From: Candidatus Opimibacter skivensis
GTDB lineage: Bacteria > Bacteroidota > Bacteroidia > Chitinophagales > Saprospiraceae
Assembly: GCA_016722045.1 (NCBI GenBank)
Contig: JADKGY010000006.1
Span: 1 to 64,000, forward strand
DNA: 64,000 bases
Reading direction: 5' to 3'
A model generated the notes under the pieces. It ran no database searches. It had not been told where the DNA came from and worked only from the letters and a program-made list of their open reading frames with translations. Below are positions 41,401 to 45,631 of the stretch, piece after piece. Numbering within the stretch: the first letter of the stretch is position 1; every line of letters starts with the position of its first letter. Both the position numbers and the translations under genes were made by a program.

Positions 41401-43453
41401 TTAATGCTTCAGTTCCTACTGTGATATTATTTTCCAATTCCAGTTTTGCGCCGCTTGCTACAGTGACGCCTCCTGCTGTTGTACCGGTGGCTGTATTATT
41501 TCGGATATTTAAGATTCCTGCATTTATAGCGGTTGCTCCGGTGAATGTGTTTGCATTTGAAAGAACCATTTTCCCGACGCCTTCTTTTGTAATTCCGAAA
41601 TTTGTACCACTTATGATTCCGCCTGCGGTGAAGTCAGTGGCACTTGTACCATCATCCGCTATTGTAAAAGTTCTTGTAGCTGCAAGTGCAATAGGACAAG
41701 ATATAGAAGCCCCATTCGAACCAGTAGCTGCATTTGTCACAGTAATATTCCCACCAAGCGTGAGGAGCCCACTTCCTGTAATAGTGGAAACAGCTGATGT
41801 CCCACATTTCATGAGCACACTTGTCGGAGATGTATTGACAGCACCTGATCCGATATTAAATGTTGATAATGCAAGGTTTGATCCTGCAGTAACGGTAAGT
41901 GCTCCATTTAATAATGTATTTCCTTCAAGGGTTACAGTATTTCCCGGATTATCAATTGTGACACTAGCTTTTGTTGTTGCGGCAAGACCACTGCCTGCCG
42001 ATTGATTTGCACTGCCATTGTATAAAAAATTTGAACCGGCTGTATAAGTTCGTGCAAAAGTTGTACGAATATTTCCTGTATTAGTGCCTACTATACTTAC
42101 TCCTGCATTTGAAGTTATACCTAAAGTTGCACCGGTATTTAATGTGAAGGAGCCTGAGCCATCTACAGTGGTTGATTCTGAAGCCATTTGTAGAATAGAA
42201 CCATTATTGACGATAAAAGCAACGGCATCCACTGCACCTCCAGATGTATAGGTTTGCACTCCAGATTTGCCAAAAGTTACGTTTCCAACTCCACCACTTC
42301 TTGTCAATGTTCCTCCTGTCAAAGAAAAATTACCATTTACAAATAAATTCCCTGTACTACCTACTGCTAGGTTCAATGTACCTCCTGTCATTGAGAAAAG
42401 TCCATTAGTTGTTAAGCTACTTGCAGCAGAACCACCTGTAATAGTTGTAGTTCCATCATCGATCAATAAAGTTCCAGTAACAATTAAACTTCTTCCGGCG
42501 CTCGATCCAATTTTAAAATCATCGCTTATTGTACAATTTCCTGAAACGGTTAAAGAAGTTTGGCTCAATTGTAAAAAGGCCCCTGCAGCAGTACCAGTTG
42601 AAATAATCTGGAAGTTGCCTGCAATGGCCAAGGTCGTACTAGTTGACATTGATACCCCACTTGCTGAAATACCAGGACAATTGTAAATGAGATTTCCAAA
42701 AGTTTGGCCCATTCCTCCGGGATGTGAGCTGGTAATTCCAGTAATCAAACAACTTGAGTTTACATCCCAGCTTGCTATTGGAACATTTCCGCCATTTATT
42801 CCGTGTTCATAGGTTCCTGCTGATAAAAATGATAAATTAGATGCAGTAGAGGAGATTAATCCAATTGTTCCACTACCTGTAGGATCCATTTTAATTTTAC
42901 CACTTACTGTCGTTAAACTATTATTAGCTGTATACTTTGCTTGTAACGTTGACGACCCGGTAGATGTTAAAACTAGTGTTCCATCTATTGCCATTGTTTC
43001 ATTAGTTCCGGTATACTTAATTTCCATTGAAAATGATGCCGTAGCATTTATTGTAAGAGAGCTTCCTGCTCCAATTGAACTGCCAGTATTATCAATAGTA
43101 ATTGAGCGTGAACTGCCAGAGGGTGTAAATGAAACCGTCGCGGAATTATTGATAGTTATACTATTGATGGTTATAGAAGGTGTATTTATCTCAATGTTTG
43201 CTATAGTATCAATCAACACATCATGAGCAGATGTTGGCACTCCATTAGACCAGTTACCTGCATCATTCCATAAATTATTTAGTGCGTGACCATTCCATCT
43301 ATTCGTCTGCCCAAAAACCCCACCCACAAAAATCAAATTCCCCACCACGATCATCAGCCCAAGCAAAATACCCCTGCGGTGAGAAGGAGTAAAGATGGAA
43401 AGAGATAAGCTATAACGTAAACGCGTTTTTGTCATAAGTCCTTGAGGTAGCAT
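14438..43453 (-). CDS. Giant secreted repeat protein, 9671 aa, with PATR-like region and 91 HYR-like repeats
   Basis: One uninterrupted frame of 29 kb. A signal peptide (hydrophobic GILLGLMIVVGNLIFVGG, end near FGQ at residue 49) is followed by autotransporter-associated beta-strand (PATR-like) repeats (motifs LTLSGANDYTGGTTLNAGTL and NINN, about 50-1370), PKD/Ig-like modules (about 1375-1833), one divergent module (1834-1926), and 91 HYR-like modules (1927-9173). The unit pattern is DxTAPVI, INCPATP, DACG, SYSVTRTW, DACGN, SQTINV. Three degenerate modules and a CSLREA-type beta-helix end (about 9540-9671, SGPGSLRSVI) complete it. I see no T9SS sorting domain, so the export route and anchoring are unclear. 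The ATG at 43453 or the in-frame ATG at 43435 could be the start; the latter gives a more usual signal peptide. The protein is probably a surface adhesin or filament of about 1 MDa. Confidence 0.9.
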   Translation of the reverse strand: MLPQGLMTKTRLRYSLSLSIFTPSHRRGILLGLMIVVGNLIFVGGVFGQTNRWNGHALNNLWNDAGNWSNGVPTSAHDVLIDTIANIEINTPSITINSITINNSATVSFTPSGSSRSITIDNTGSSIGAGSSLTINATASFSMEIKYTGTNETMAIDGTLVLTSTGSSTLQAKYTANNSLTTVSGKIKMDPTGSGTIGLISSTASNLSFLSAGTYEHGINGGNVPIASWDVNSSCLITGITSSHPGGMGQTFGNLIYNCPGISASGVSMSTSTTLAIAGNFQIISTGTAAGAFLQLSQTSLTVSGNCTISDDFKIGSSAGRSLIVTGTLLIDDGTTTITGGSAASSLTTNGLFSMTGGTLNLAVGSTGNLFVNGNFSLTGGTLTRSGGVGNVTFGKSGVQTYTSGGAVDAVAFIVNNGSILQMASESTTVDGSGSFTLNTGATLGITSNAGVSIVGTNTGNIRTTFARTYTAGSNFLYNGSANQSAGSGLAATTKASVTIDNPGNTVTLEGNTLLNGALTVTAGSNLALSTFNIGSGAVNTSPTSVLMKCGTSAVSTITGSGLLTLGGNITVTNAATGSNGASISCPIALAATRTFTIADDGTSATDFTAGGIISGTNFGITKEGVGKMVLSNANTFTGATAINAGILNIRNNTATGTTAGGVTVASGAKLELENNITVGTEALTLAGDGGAGSEGALCNVSGTNAWSGAVTINGATTKVGSVSGLLTLSGAVGLGSNTLYLQGASTSANLISGVISGSGALNKDGTGTWTLSNNNTFTGGVTLSNGKLNINHANALGTIAGTFTIGGTGNSTTIDNTSGASITTLNYPMNWNDDFTFTGTNALNLGIGTVALQENRLVNAAASTLTVGGVISGSGLSLTKNGNGILTLTGTNTFTGGAVLNAGTLNINNSNALGTAAGTFVINGGVIDNTTASSITTLNYPMAWNDDFTFTGTRSLNLGTGAVTMQESRLLTLNANTLTVGGTISGSGLSLTKSGAGTLTLSGANDYTGGTTLNAGTLNINNASALGTTAGTFTINGGVIDNNSGADITTGNYPIALNADFAYSGSNPNDLNLGTGTTTLNANRQITVSAGTLTLGGTINHATLNLTKAGSGGLSFAGNDKTLKNLTINAGSLTSTAGVLNLAGDFVNNNVFNHNNGKLKFNGSSAQLINGTTASVLYDLEIDNTNGVSLGNNESVNNQLTLTNGRISLGTKILTLGSSAPAIAGTLNASNMIVADGTGELRKNFSGTGSFTFPVGDVTGTTEYSPLSLNFTAGTFSSAYAGVRLTDAKHPNDASTLNYLSRYWKVNPSGISSFSCDVTGQYVDADINGTETNIITAKWNGSAPWQKFSLVNDVSNLIVANGVTGFSDFAGIDNSDPTVTIGINPASAIICSGASATLNATGADGTPGYTYSWSPATGLNTTSGSVVIATLTSSQTYTVTITDANGATNTASQSVTVVSQPVGPALNVKTPTNATICTGQVVSATFTSGSGGDGCSDDYLVIIDGGSPSAYTPSSNVGGSATSTIVIQGRRANCASGSGCNGTSYVTLASWAVVPQPTSPTVNVITPNVSTVCAGTNVSATFNAGTGGTGCSDSYQYSTNNGSTWNPYTPGSTISTTGATVVLIQASRGNCTSGSGCNGTGFTTLVSWVVNSVTPGVVAVDQTICSGDDPAPFTVTTASTGTGVITYRWESSIVNCSNGFSAISGATSPTYDPPSGLTQTKYFRRITISTLNSVACEAVSNCIVITVNPLPVCSITGSAIVCPSSIGNVFTAPSGLSYSWSISGSGSIIGSSTSQSVTVDAGVNCNSDFTLSITVTDGNSCSSNCTKVVTVIDNTVPVVTGSLSLTTLQGCSAGDAPVAVTTIGALEALTGNLVVTDNCTAHSSLAVSSSESSTGTCPIVVTRIYKVTDACGNTSANIVHTIHVEDITPPVISSLPAPTTINCPATPSFTIATASDACGGSYTLTFNDVSSAGACAGSYSVTRTWTATDGCGNSSTTSQTIHIQDVTAPVLSGQGIATTINCPTVPSFTAPTATDACDAAPVITFSDVTLAGSPACAGNYSVTRTWIATDACGNVSAPVSQTITVHDVTAPVLSGQGGAITINCPATPSFTAPTATDACDVAPVITFSDVTIAGSPTCAGNYSVTRTWIATDACGNVSVPVSQTITVHDITAPVLSGQGGAITINCPAMPSFTAPTAADACDVAPVITFSDVTVAGSPTCAGNYSVTRTWIATDACGNVSAPVSQTITVHDVTAPVLSGQGGAVTINCPATPSFIAPTATDACDGAPVITFSDVTVAGSPACAGNYSVTRTWIATDACGNVSAPVSQTITVHDLTAPVLSGQGGALTINCPATPSFTAPTATDACDVAPVVTFSDITVAGSPSCAGNYSVTRTWIAMDACGNVSAPVSQTITVHDVTAPVLSGQGGAVTINCPATPSFTAPTATDACDGAPVITFSDVTVAGSPTCAGNYSVTRTWIATDACGNVSAPVSQTITVRDVTAPVLSGQGIATTINCPAVPGFTAPTATDACDAAPVITFSDVTVAGSPTCAGNYSVTRTWIATDACGNVSAPVSQTITVHDVTAPVLSGQGGPITINCPSIPIFTAPTASDACDASPVITFSDVTISGSPTCAGNYSVTRTWIATDACGNVSAPVSQTITVHDVTVPVLSGQGITTTINCPSTPIFTSPTVADACDATPVITFSDVTVSGSPTCAGNYSVTRTWIATDACGNVSVPVSQTITVQDVTAPVLSGQGIATTINCPSTPSFTAPTATDGCDATPLITFSDVTVSGSPTCAGNYSVTRTWIATDACGNVSAPVSQTITVHDVTVPVLSGQGIATTINCPSTPIFTSPIATDACDATPVITFSDVTIAGSPTCAGNYSVTRTWIATDACGNVSVPVSQTITVQDVTAPVLSGQGIATTINCPTVPSFTAPTATDACDGAPVITFSDVTVAGSPTCAGNYSVTRTWIATDACGNISAPVSQTITVHDVTAPVLSGQGIATTINCPSVPSFTAPTATDACDATPVITFSDVTVAGSPTCAGNYSVTRTWIATDACGNVSAPVSQTITVQDVTAPVLSGQGIATTINCPTVPSFTAPTATDACDGAPVITFSDVTVAGSPTCAGNYSVTRTWLATDACGNVSTPVSQTITVHDITAPVLSGQGIATTINCPAIPGFTAPTATDACDVAPVITFSDVTVAGSPTCAGNYSVTRTWIATDACGNVSASVSQTITVHDVTAPVLSGQGGALTINCPATPVFTAPTATDACDASPVITFSDVTVSGSPTCAGNYSVTRTWIATDACGNVSAPVSQTITVHDVTAPVLSGQGIATTINCPAIPSFTAPTATDACDVAPVITFSDVTVAGNPTCAGNYSVTRTWIATDACGNVSAPVSQTITVQDISAPVLSGQGGAITINCPAVPSFTAPTASDACDGAPVITFSDVTVAGSPTCAGNYSVTRTWIATDACGNVSAPVSQTITVHDVTAPVLTGQGIATTIDCPATPIFSAPTATDACDGAPVITFTDVTVAGSPICAGNYSVTRTWIATDACGNVSTPVSQTITIHDVTAPVLTGQGGTITINCPSIPGFTAPTASDACDAAPVVTFSDVSIPGNPTCPGNYSVTRTWTATDACGNFSTTSQTINVHDITAPVISALPAPSTINCPSIPVFSVATATDECGNDFTLTSADVTTSGACTGSYSVTRVWTATDACGNISTASQTINVQDVDAPVISSLPAPTTINCPSTPVFAVATATDACGSAFTLTSDDVTTNGACAGSYSVKRTWTATDACGNSSTASQTITVQDITAPVIAALPDPTTINCPATPVFAVATATDACGSAFTLTSADVTTNGACAGSYSVKRTWTATDACGNSSTASQTITVQDITAPVIAALPAPTTINCPATPSFAVATATDACGSSFTLTSEDVSNSGACTGSYSVTRTWTATDACGNSSTASQTITVQDITAPVIAALPASSTINCPATPSFATATAIDACGSTFTLNFADVTTNGACAGSYSVTRTWTATDACGNISTDSQTINVQDVDAPVIASLPSPTTISCPSTPVFAVATATDACGSTYTLTSADATINGACAGSYSVTRTWTATDACGNSSTASQTINVQDITAPVISALPAPTTINCPATPVFAFATATDACGSAYTLTSEDVNYSGACAGSYSVTRIWTATDACGNSSTASQTINVQDVDAPVIASLPSPTTINCPATPVFAVATATDACGSAFTLISQDVSTSGACAGSYSVTRTWTATDGCGNSSTASQTINVQDVTAPVIAALPATTTINCPATPVFAVATATDACGSAFTLTSSDVTTNGACAGSYSVKRTWTATDACGNISTASQTINVQDVTAPVISSLPAPTTINCPATPSFAIATATDACGSAFTLTSEDVSNSGACTGSYSVTRTWTATDACGNISTASQTINVQDVDAPVIASLPAPTTINCPAAPVFSVATATDACGSAFTLTSEDVSTSGACTGSYSVTRTWTATDACGNSSTASQTINVQDITAPVIATLPAPTTINCPATPVFAVATATDACGSAFTLTSADVTTNGACAGSYSVTRTWTATDACGNSSTASQTINVQDVTAPVIAVLPAPTTINCPSIPVFAVATATDACGSAFTLTSEDVSTAGACTGEYSVTRTWTAIDACGNSSTASQTINVRDVDAPVISSLPSPTTINCPATPVFAVATATDACGSAFILTSADVTINGACAGSYSVTRTWTATDACGNSSTASQTINVQDVDAPVISSLPSPTTINCPATPVFAVATATDACGSAFTLTSADVTINGACAGSYSVTRTWTATDACGNSSTASQTINVQDVTAPVIAALPAPTTINCPATPVFAIATATDGCGSAFTLTSEDVINSGACTGSYSVTRTWTATDACGNSSTSSQTINVQDITAPVILALPAPSLINCPATPVFAVATATDACGSAFTLTSVDVNTSGTCTGSYSVTRIWTATDGCGNSSTASQTINVQDITAPVIAALPAPTTINCPAIPSFTQATAVDACGSAFALTFTDITTNGACTGSYSVKRIWIATDACGNSSSASQIINVQDDTAPVFDPLPGLTTIYCPAVPVFTQATATDECGSPFNLTYSESTSPAECGGSYFVTRVWTATDACGNFSNASQTIHVQDNTGPEILPLPVTSTIDCPATPAFEQAFAVDACGSAFSLDFLDVTTTGLCTGSYSITRTWTAIDECGNISTATQTINVQDITGPVFDPLPTPTLIDCPATPVFVDAVANDACGTLVSLTSQDVTTSGDCAGSYSVTRTWTAVDDCGNSSTSSQVIYVQDITAPVIDPLPGETTINCPATPDFAVATAADECGSAFTLTYVDVINSGACAGSYSVTRIWTATDACGNVSTDSQTINVQDITAPVIAPLPSTSTINCPAIPVFAVATATDACGSAFTLNFADITTNGACAGSYSVKRTWTAADACGNSSTASQTINVQDITAPVIAALPAPTTINCPAIPVFAVATAIDACGSAFTLTSADVTTNGACAGSYSVTRTWIATDACGNSSTASQTINVQDVTAPVIAALPAPTTINCPAIPVFAVATALDACGSAFTLTSEDVTTNGACAGSYSVTRKWTATDACGNSSTASQTITVQDVTAPVIAALPAPSTINCPSTPVFAVATATDACGSAFTLTSADITINGACAGSYSVTRTWTATDACGNSSTASQTINVQDVTAPVIAALPATTTINCPSTPVFAVATATDACGSAFTLNFTDVTTNGLCAGSYSVKRTWTATDACGNSSTASQTINVQDITAPVIAALPAPTTINCPAAPVFAVATAIDACGSAFTLTSVDVTTNGACAGSYSVTRKWTATDACGNSSTASQTINVQDVTAPVIASLPAPSTINCPATPLFAIATAIDACGSAFTLTSVDVTTNGACTGSYSITRTWTATDACGNSSTASQTINIQDVTGPVIDQLLGPTTINCPNTPVFMQATASDACGSAFTLISQDVSTSGACAGSYSVTRIWTATDGCGNSSTASQTINVQDVTAPVIAALPAPTTINCPSTPVFAIATATDACGSAFTLNFADITTNGVCAGSYSVKRTWTATDACGNFSTASQTINVQDITAPVIASLPAPTTINCPATPVFAVATAIDACGSAFTLTSVDVITNGACAGSYSVTRNWTATDACGNSSTASQTINVQDITAPVIAALPSTTTINCPATPSFATATAIDACGSTFTLNFTDVTTSGACAGSYSVKRTWTATDGCGNSSTASQTINVQDVTAPVIAALPAPTTINCPATPVFAVATALDACGSAFTLTSVDATTNGACAGSYSVTRTWTATDGCGNSSTAAQTINVQDVTAPVIAALPSTTTINCPATPVFAIATASDACGSAFTLTSADITINGACTGSYSVTRTWTATDACGNSSTASQTINVQDITAPVIAALPAPTTINCPATPVFAVATAIDACGSAFTLTSVDVTTNGACAGSYSVTRNWTATDACGNSSTASQTINVQDITPPVIAALPAPTIINCPATPSFATATAIDACGSTFTLNFTDVTTSGACAGSYSVKRTWTATDGCGNSSTASQTINVQDVTAPVIASLPAPTTINCPATPVFAVATATDACGSTFTLTSVDVTINGACAGSYSVTRTWTATDGCGNSSTASQTINVQDVTAPVIAALPAPTTINCPATPVFAIATATDACGSAFTLTSEDITINGACAGSYSVKRTWTATDACGNSSTASQTINVQDIIAPVIAALPSTTTINCPATPSFATATAIDACGSAFTLTSEDVSNSGACTGSYSVTRKWTATDGCGNSSTASQTINVQDITAPVIAALPAPTTINCPATPVFAVATAIDACGSAFTLTSVDVTTNGACAGSYSVKRTWTATDGCGNSSTASQTINVQDITAPVIASLPAPITINCPATPVFAVATATDACGSSFTLTSVDVTTNGACAGSYSVTRTWTAADGCGNSSTASQTINVQDITAPVIAALPAPTTINCPATPVFAVATAIDACGSAYTLTSEDVSYSGACAGSYSVTRTWTATDACGNSSTASQTINVQDVTAPVIAALPAPTTINCPSTPVFAVATATDACGSAFTLTSADVTTNGACAGSYSVTRTWTATDACGNSSTASQTINVQDVTAPVIAALPAPTTINCPATPVFAVATAIDACGSTFTLTSVDVTTNEACAGSYSVKRTWTATDACGNSSTASQTINVQDVTAPVIAALPAPTTINCPATPVFAVATATDACGSAFTLTSEDVSNSGACAGSYSVTRTWTATDGCGNSSTASQTINVQDITAPVIAALPAPTTINCPATPVFAIATAIDACGSAFTLTSVDVTTNGACAGSYSVTRTWTATDGCGNSSTASQTINVQDITAPVIAALPAPTTINCPSTPVFAVATAIDACGSAFTLVSVDVTTNGACAGSYSVKRTWTATDGCGNSSTASQTINVQDVTAPVIAALPATTTINCPATPVFAVATAIDACGSAFTLTSEDVSNSGACTGSYSVTRKWTATDACGNSSTASQTINVQDITPPVIAALPAPTIINCPATPSFATATASDVCGSAFSLIFNDINIPGSCPGTYSVTRTWTATDGCGNSSTAVQTISVQDVTPPAINVVPFTTINCPAIPSFSVSAMDACGFAFSLSSMDVMTPGLCAGSYSVARTWMATDACGNMSSAVQVINVQDVTAPVIAPLPAPTTIDCPATPSFTQAVATDACNSGISLVFADVTTPGACAGSYSVKRTWTATDGCGNSSTASQTINVRDVTAPVIAALPSTTTINCPATPVFAVATATDACGSAFTLTSVDVTTNGSCAGSYSVKRTWTATDACGNSSTASQTINVQDVTAPVISSLPAPTTINCPSTPVFAVATASDACGSAFTLTSVDVTTNGACAGSYSVTRTWTATDGCGNSSTASQTINVQDVTAPVIASLPAPTTINCPSTPVFAVATATDVCGSAFTLIPVDVTTNGACAGSYSVTRIWTATDACGNSSTASQTINVQDITAPVIAVLPAPTTINCPATPVFAVATAIDACGSAFTLTSVDVTTNGACAGSYSVTRTWTATDACGNSSTASQTINVQDVTAPVIATLPAPTTINCPSTPVLAVATAIDACGSAFTLTSADITINGACAGSYSVTRTWTATDGCGNSSTASQTINVQDITAPVISMLPAPTTINCPATPVFAVATAIDNCGSAFTLNFADVTINGICTGSYSVTRTWTAIDACGNSSTAAQTINVQDITAPVIMALPAPSTIFCPASPVFAPAFATDACGSAFTLIPTDVITPGPCTGTYTATRTWTATDGCGNFSTATQTIDVHDITAPVISSLPAPTTINCPATPSFTTPTVNDVCGSAFTLTFSDVTTNGTCAASYSVKRTWTATDGCGNFSTASQTINVQDVTGPVISALPAPSIVSCPATPVFTIPTSTDACGASTLAFADVTTAGSCPNTYSVKRTWTATDGCTNTSTAVQTITVIDNTAPVIAALPAPSTINCPAMPAFATATASDGCGNSFTLTFTDVTTLGACGGAYSVKRTWKAQDVCGNMSTASQTINVQDVSAPILPALPAPSTINCPATPSFTTPFGFDLCGSAFSLTHIDVTTPGACAGAYSTKRTWTATDACGNSSSVSQTINVQDVTGPVISGVPAPTTINCPSTPVFAQATASDGCGSNPITLTSIDITTPGACAGTYTVKRKWTATDACGNTSTATQTINVQDIVAPVIDALPAPTTINCPATPVFTQATATDGCGSAFTLTFVDGTTSGACAGSYSTKRTWTATDGCGNSSTASQTINVQDITAPVIAALPAPTTINCPATPVFAVATATDACGSAFTLTSVDVTTNGACAGSYSVTRTWTATDACGNSSTAAQTINVQDITAPVIAALPAPSTIFCPATPSFTQATATDACGSSISFSFADVTTPGACTGTYSVMRTWTATDGCGNLSTASQTINVQDISGPVIAALPAPSVINCPAVPVFTQATATDACGSTPVTLSSADITTPGVCAGSYTVTRTWTATDACGNTSSASQTINVQDVTAPVIAALPAPTTINCPATPVFAVATATDACGSTFTLTPADITTTGACAGSYSVTRTWTATDACGNSSTASQTINVQDITAPVIAALPVPSTINCPATPSFTQATATDACGSAITYTFADVTINGACTGSYNVTRTWTATDGCGNSSSATQTITVIDVAAPVITGSISPVTVEGCTASSKPPAVTTVAALEALGVQITDACSADAALTVTNTDVATGTCPIVVKRTYRVTDGCGNSATTLAIINVADTTPPTGPASLTGGFSTTVCKDNAITAFPFTLSSVLPSYSDNCPGTLSVTLTNTLLIGDNCLWILTYTFMIEDHCGNALMNRTITYTGTDQTAPTGTAPAPSLGNNSCKATATINYPFNPVAAAAGYTDNCGGPVTAVLTNTLLAGSNDCNWGIVYVFRVEDQCGNSFQNQQMIITGSDQTAPTFTRPADITIFTNAPCVYDASVALTGDVTNEQDNCATGLNATFTDNIVDGPCECSHIITRTWSLSDACGNAAPNQIQTITVYSNFVMNTNDSGPGSLRSVISCVPDGTIIYFAPGLMDQTITLTSGELILDKNITTAGLGMLHLTISGNMSSRIFHVMPGKSLCIKNLLLKDGTWITHGGAICAEGNLTLENTMLMHNFENGLPKAFSLINPAGATIVGTVEVKN
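15935..32521 (-). repeat. HYR-like repeat array, family 2: 70 units of about 237 bp
   Basis: Block length 16,587 bp equals 70 units of 79 codons less one codon; manual enumeration of the translated units also gives 70. The consensus unit starts DITAPVIAALPAP and contains TINC, DACG, GAC and DACGN, hence four cysteines. Units near the C-terminal side and around 27,300-28,260 are the most diverged (for example DDTAPVFDPLP, DNTGPEILPLP); those in the middle are nearly identical at DNA level. Confidence 0.9.
23289..25184 (-). repeat. Higher-order duplication of four HYR-like units (948-bp period)
   Basis: Variant-specific DNA stretches recur at exactly 948 bp (4 x 237): for example CGAACCTGCG at 23831 and 24779, followed by the same unusual GTGACATCTGTAAAATTCAA stretch, and TTTGCGACGCAG near 24005 and 24953. 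This marks two successive copies of a four-unit block, a sign of recent unequal crossing-over or conversion. Confidence 0.75.
32522..37438 (-). repeat. HYR-like repeat array, family 1: 20 units of 246 bp
   Basis: Block length 4,917 bp equals 20 units of 82 codons less one codon. The units start DVTAPVLSGQG and contain TINCP, TDACDxAPVITFSD, SPTCAGNYSVTRTW and DACGNVSAPVSQTITV. The switch to family 2 is abrupt, through one hybrid unit (the last one ends TATDACGNFSTTSQTINV). A single family-2-like unit (37439-37675) precedes the block on the N-terminal side. Confidence 0.9.
37439..37675 (-). repeat. Isolated family-2-type HYR-like unit at the N-terminal edge of the array
   Basis: One 79-codon unit starting DITPPVISSLPAP, exactly 237 bp long, upstream of the 20 family-1 units. 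It shows that family 1 sits inside family 2, as an insertion or a locally homogenised block would. Confidence 0.85.
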
Positions 43454-44128
43454 TGTGTTTTTCTATTCACCATCATGTATTAATCCAATAAAAATGGGCC
43501 AAAAAGCAGTCCATGATCAGACTGACTCGATGAGCCTCTGATCGTATTCATTAATTCACTTTGGGGGTGTTAGCTTGCCAGCTATCAATAGAAATACACC
43601 TATGCATTACAAGCACCATGCCGATATTGACCTCGCCCGGAAAAATCTAAAGACAGGAATCCTCAGACCGGGGGAACGGCGAGGGAAATATCAACAACAG
43701 TTCTGTTCTGTGAAATGCAACGGTGAGACTTGGTTCGGAATGAACCATAAAAATGGGTGCGGTGATCTAATCATAGCTGGATCAAATTAAAGGGTTGAGA
43801 CATTAGCTCCTCTCAGGTATATGCAATGAAGAGAAATCCCTAAAATTCCGGACGATATTCAGCCCGTCCACATTTCCGATGATCAGCAAACGTGTTCCAT
43901 GCCCTAAATATAATAATCAATTTTTGTCAAAATGTATATACCTATTCCCCATGTTTAATGACCTGACAGTCATCATTCTAAATATTAATTTCCCATTTAC
44001 CAGGCTATTCGTTTTTAGATTAACCCGATCCGGCATTTTCCATAGCATGACTGGTGTTTAAAGAAGGACCAAATTTTAAACTGATTACTTCTTACTGATT
44101 ACCGCTTACCGGCCTTATCTTTCCCTCC
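43454..44128. other. Divergent intergenic region without a supported gene
   Basis: The 675 bases between the divergently transcribed giant gene and the symporter gene. Two short open frames (43575-43790 and 43879-44061) have no recognisable features and are not supported as genes. Promoters for both flanking genes are expected here, but I cannot point to a convincing -33/-7 pair. Confidence 0.5.
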
Positions 44129-45631
44129 ATGTCGTCAGTCGGAATCTCACCTCTCTGGATCCTCACCATCGTAGCCGGATATTTCTTCATGCTCATTTTT
44201 GTGGCCTGGATCACCAGCCGGAATTCAACCAATGATGATTTTTTTATCAATCGCCATAAATCCCAGTGGTGGCTCGTCGCTATCGGTATGCTCGGGAGTA
44301 GCCTCTCGGGCGTCACCTTTATTTCCATCCCCGGTGTTGTCGGAGCAGCCGGCCAAAACCAGGCCTTCTCCTACATGCAGGTTGTCTTGGGTTACCTCCT
44401 GGGCTACATGACCATTTCTCTTTTCCTCATGCCGATGTACTACCGTCTCAACCTGATCTCCATCTATGGTTACCTCGGTATGCGCTTCGGCAAAGTGTCT
44501 TATAAAACAGGTTCTGCATTTTTTATGTTATCCCGACTTATCGGTTCTGCTTTCAGGATGTATCTCGCAGTCATGGTGTTGCACATCCTGCTTTGTGCAC
44601 CCTTTGGAATTCCATTTCCAGTCACAGTCGTCATAGCGATCGCATTGATATGGGTTTATACATTTAAGGGAGGCATACGTACTATCGTTTTCACGGACAC
44701 TCTACAGACTTTTTGTATGCTGGCCGCAGTCATCCTCACGATTTACGCCATCATGCACCAATTGAATATTTCATTGGTGCATCTGCCCGGCGCAATACGA
44801 GATGCCGGCTATGCTAAAGTTTTTTTCTTCGAAGGCGGATGGGCAGATGAAAATAATTTTTTCAAACAATTCCTGAGCGGCGCATTGATCACGATCGTGA
44901 TGACCGGCCTCGATCAGGACATGATGCAAAAAAATCTATCGTGCAGGAATATCGGTGAAGCCCAGAAAAATATGTTTCTCTTCTCCGTAACACTTGTCAT
45001 TGCAAATTTCCTGGTCCTGACACTCGGCGCATTATTATGGATGTATTTACATCATCTGCAACTGGCAGCACCAGCAAAATCAGATCAGCTATATCCACTC
45101 CTGGCCATGAGCCATCTGCCGGTCTACATCGCTATTGCTTTTATCATCGGACTCGTAGCCTCAGCCTACAACAGCGCAGACGGAACACTAACTGCTTTAA
45201 CGACTACAATCTGTGTGGATTTTCTCGGCTTTGAAAAAAACAGAGCCCAACAAGGTGAAGTCCTCCAAACAAAAATCAGACGACGAACACACATTCTCAT
45301 CGCCGTTGTTTTCGCGTGTGTAATTCTGTTATTTCAATTGATCAACAAGGGTTCTGTGATCAATGAATTATTTAAGGCCGCAGGATATACATACGGACCT
45401 TTATTGGGTTTGTTTTCATTCGGCCTGTTGACCAAACGACACCTTAAAGATTCTTACGTGCTATACATATGTATTGCAGCACCTATTATTTCTTACCTGA
45501 TCAATACCTATTCGCAGGTATTATTCAACGGACTTACACTGGGCTTTTTGATACTTGCGGTGAATGGTCTATTGACGTTTATTGGACTATGGTTTATCTC
45601 GGGTCCGGGAGGCGTGAAAGGTGAGGCGTGA
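44129..45631 (+). CDS. Sodium:solute symporter (SSS family)
   Basis: The 500-residue polytopic membrane protein has the usual length and pattern of solute:sodium symporters. The N-terminal helix is followed by the FFINRHKSQWWLVAIGM block and the GSSLSGVTFISIPG block, the hallmark of TM2 in this family. Next come MPMYYRLNLISIYGYLGMRF and FKGGIRTIVFTDTLQ, and about 13 hydrophobic segments in total. Substrate (sugar, amino acid, sialic acid or other) cannot be told from sequence alone. The ATG at 44129 is the first start and gives a natural N-terminus. The gene stands alone, divergent from the giant gene. Confidence 0.88.
   Translation: MSSVGISPLWILTIVAGYFFMLIFVAWITSRNSTNDDFFINRHKSQWWLVAIGMLGSSLSGVTFISIPGVVGAAGQNQAFSYMQVVLGYLLGYMTISLFLMPMYYRLNLISIYGYLGMRFGKVSYKTGSAFFMLSRLIGSAFRMYLAVMVLHILLCAPFGIPFPVTVVIAIALIWVYTFKGGIRTIVFTDTLQTFCMLAAVILTIYAIMHQLNISLVHLPGAIRDAGYAKVFFFEGGWADENNFFKQFLSGALITIVMTGLDQDMMQKNLSCRNIGEAQKNMFLFSVTLVIANFLVLTLGALLWMYLHHLQLAAPAKSDQLYPLLAMSHLPVYIAIAFIIGLVASAYNSADGTLTALTTTICVDFLGFEKNRAQQGEVLQTKIRRRTHILIAVVFACVILLFQLINKGSVINELFKAAGYTYGPLLGLFSFGLLTKRHLKDSYVLYICIAAPIISYLINTYSQVLFNGLTLGFLILAVNGLLTFIGLWFISGPGGVKGEA

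Noticed and set aside
43575..44061. Two short plus-strand frames between the giant gene and the symporter
   Set aside because: No hydrophobic segment, motif or conserved composition. Frames this short are expected by chance in 675 bases.
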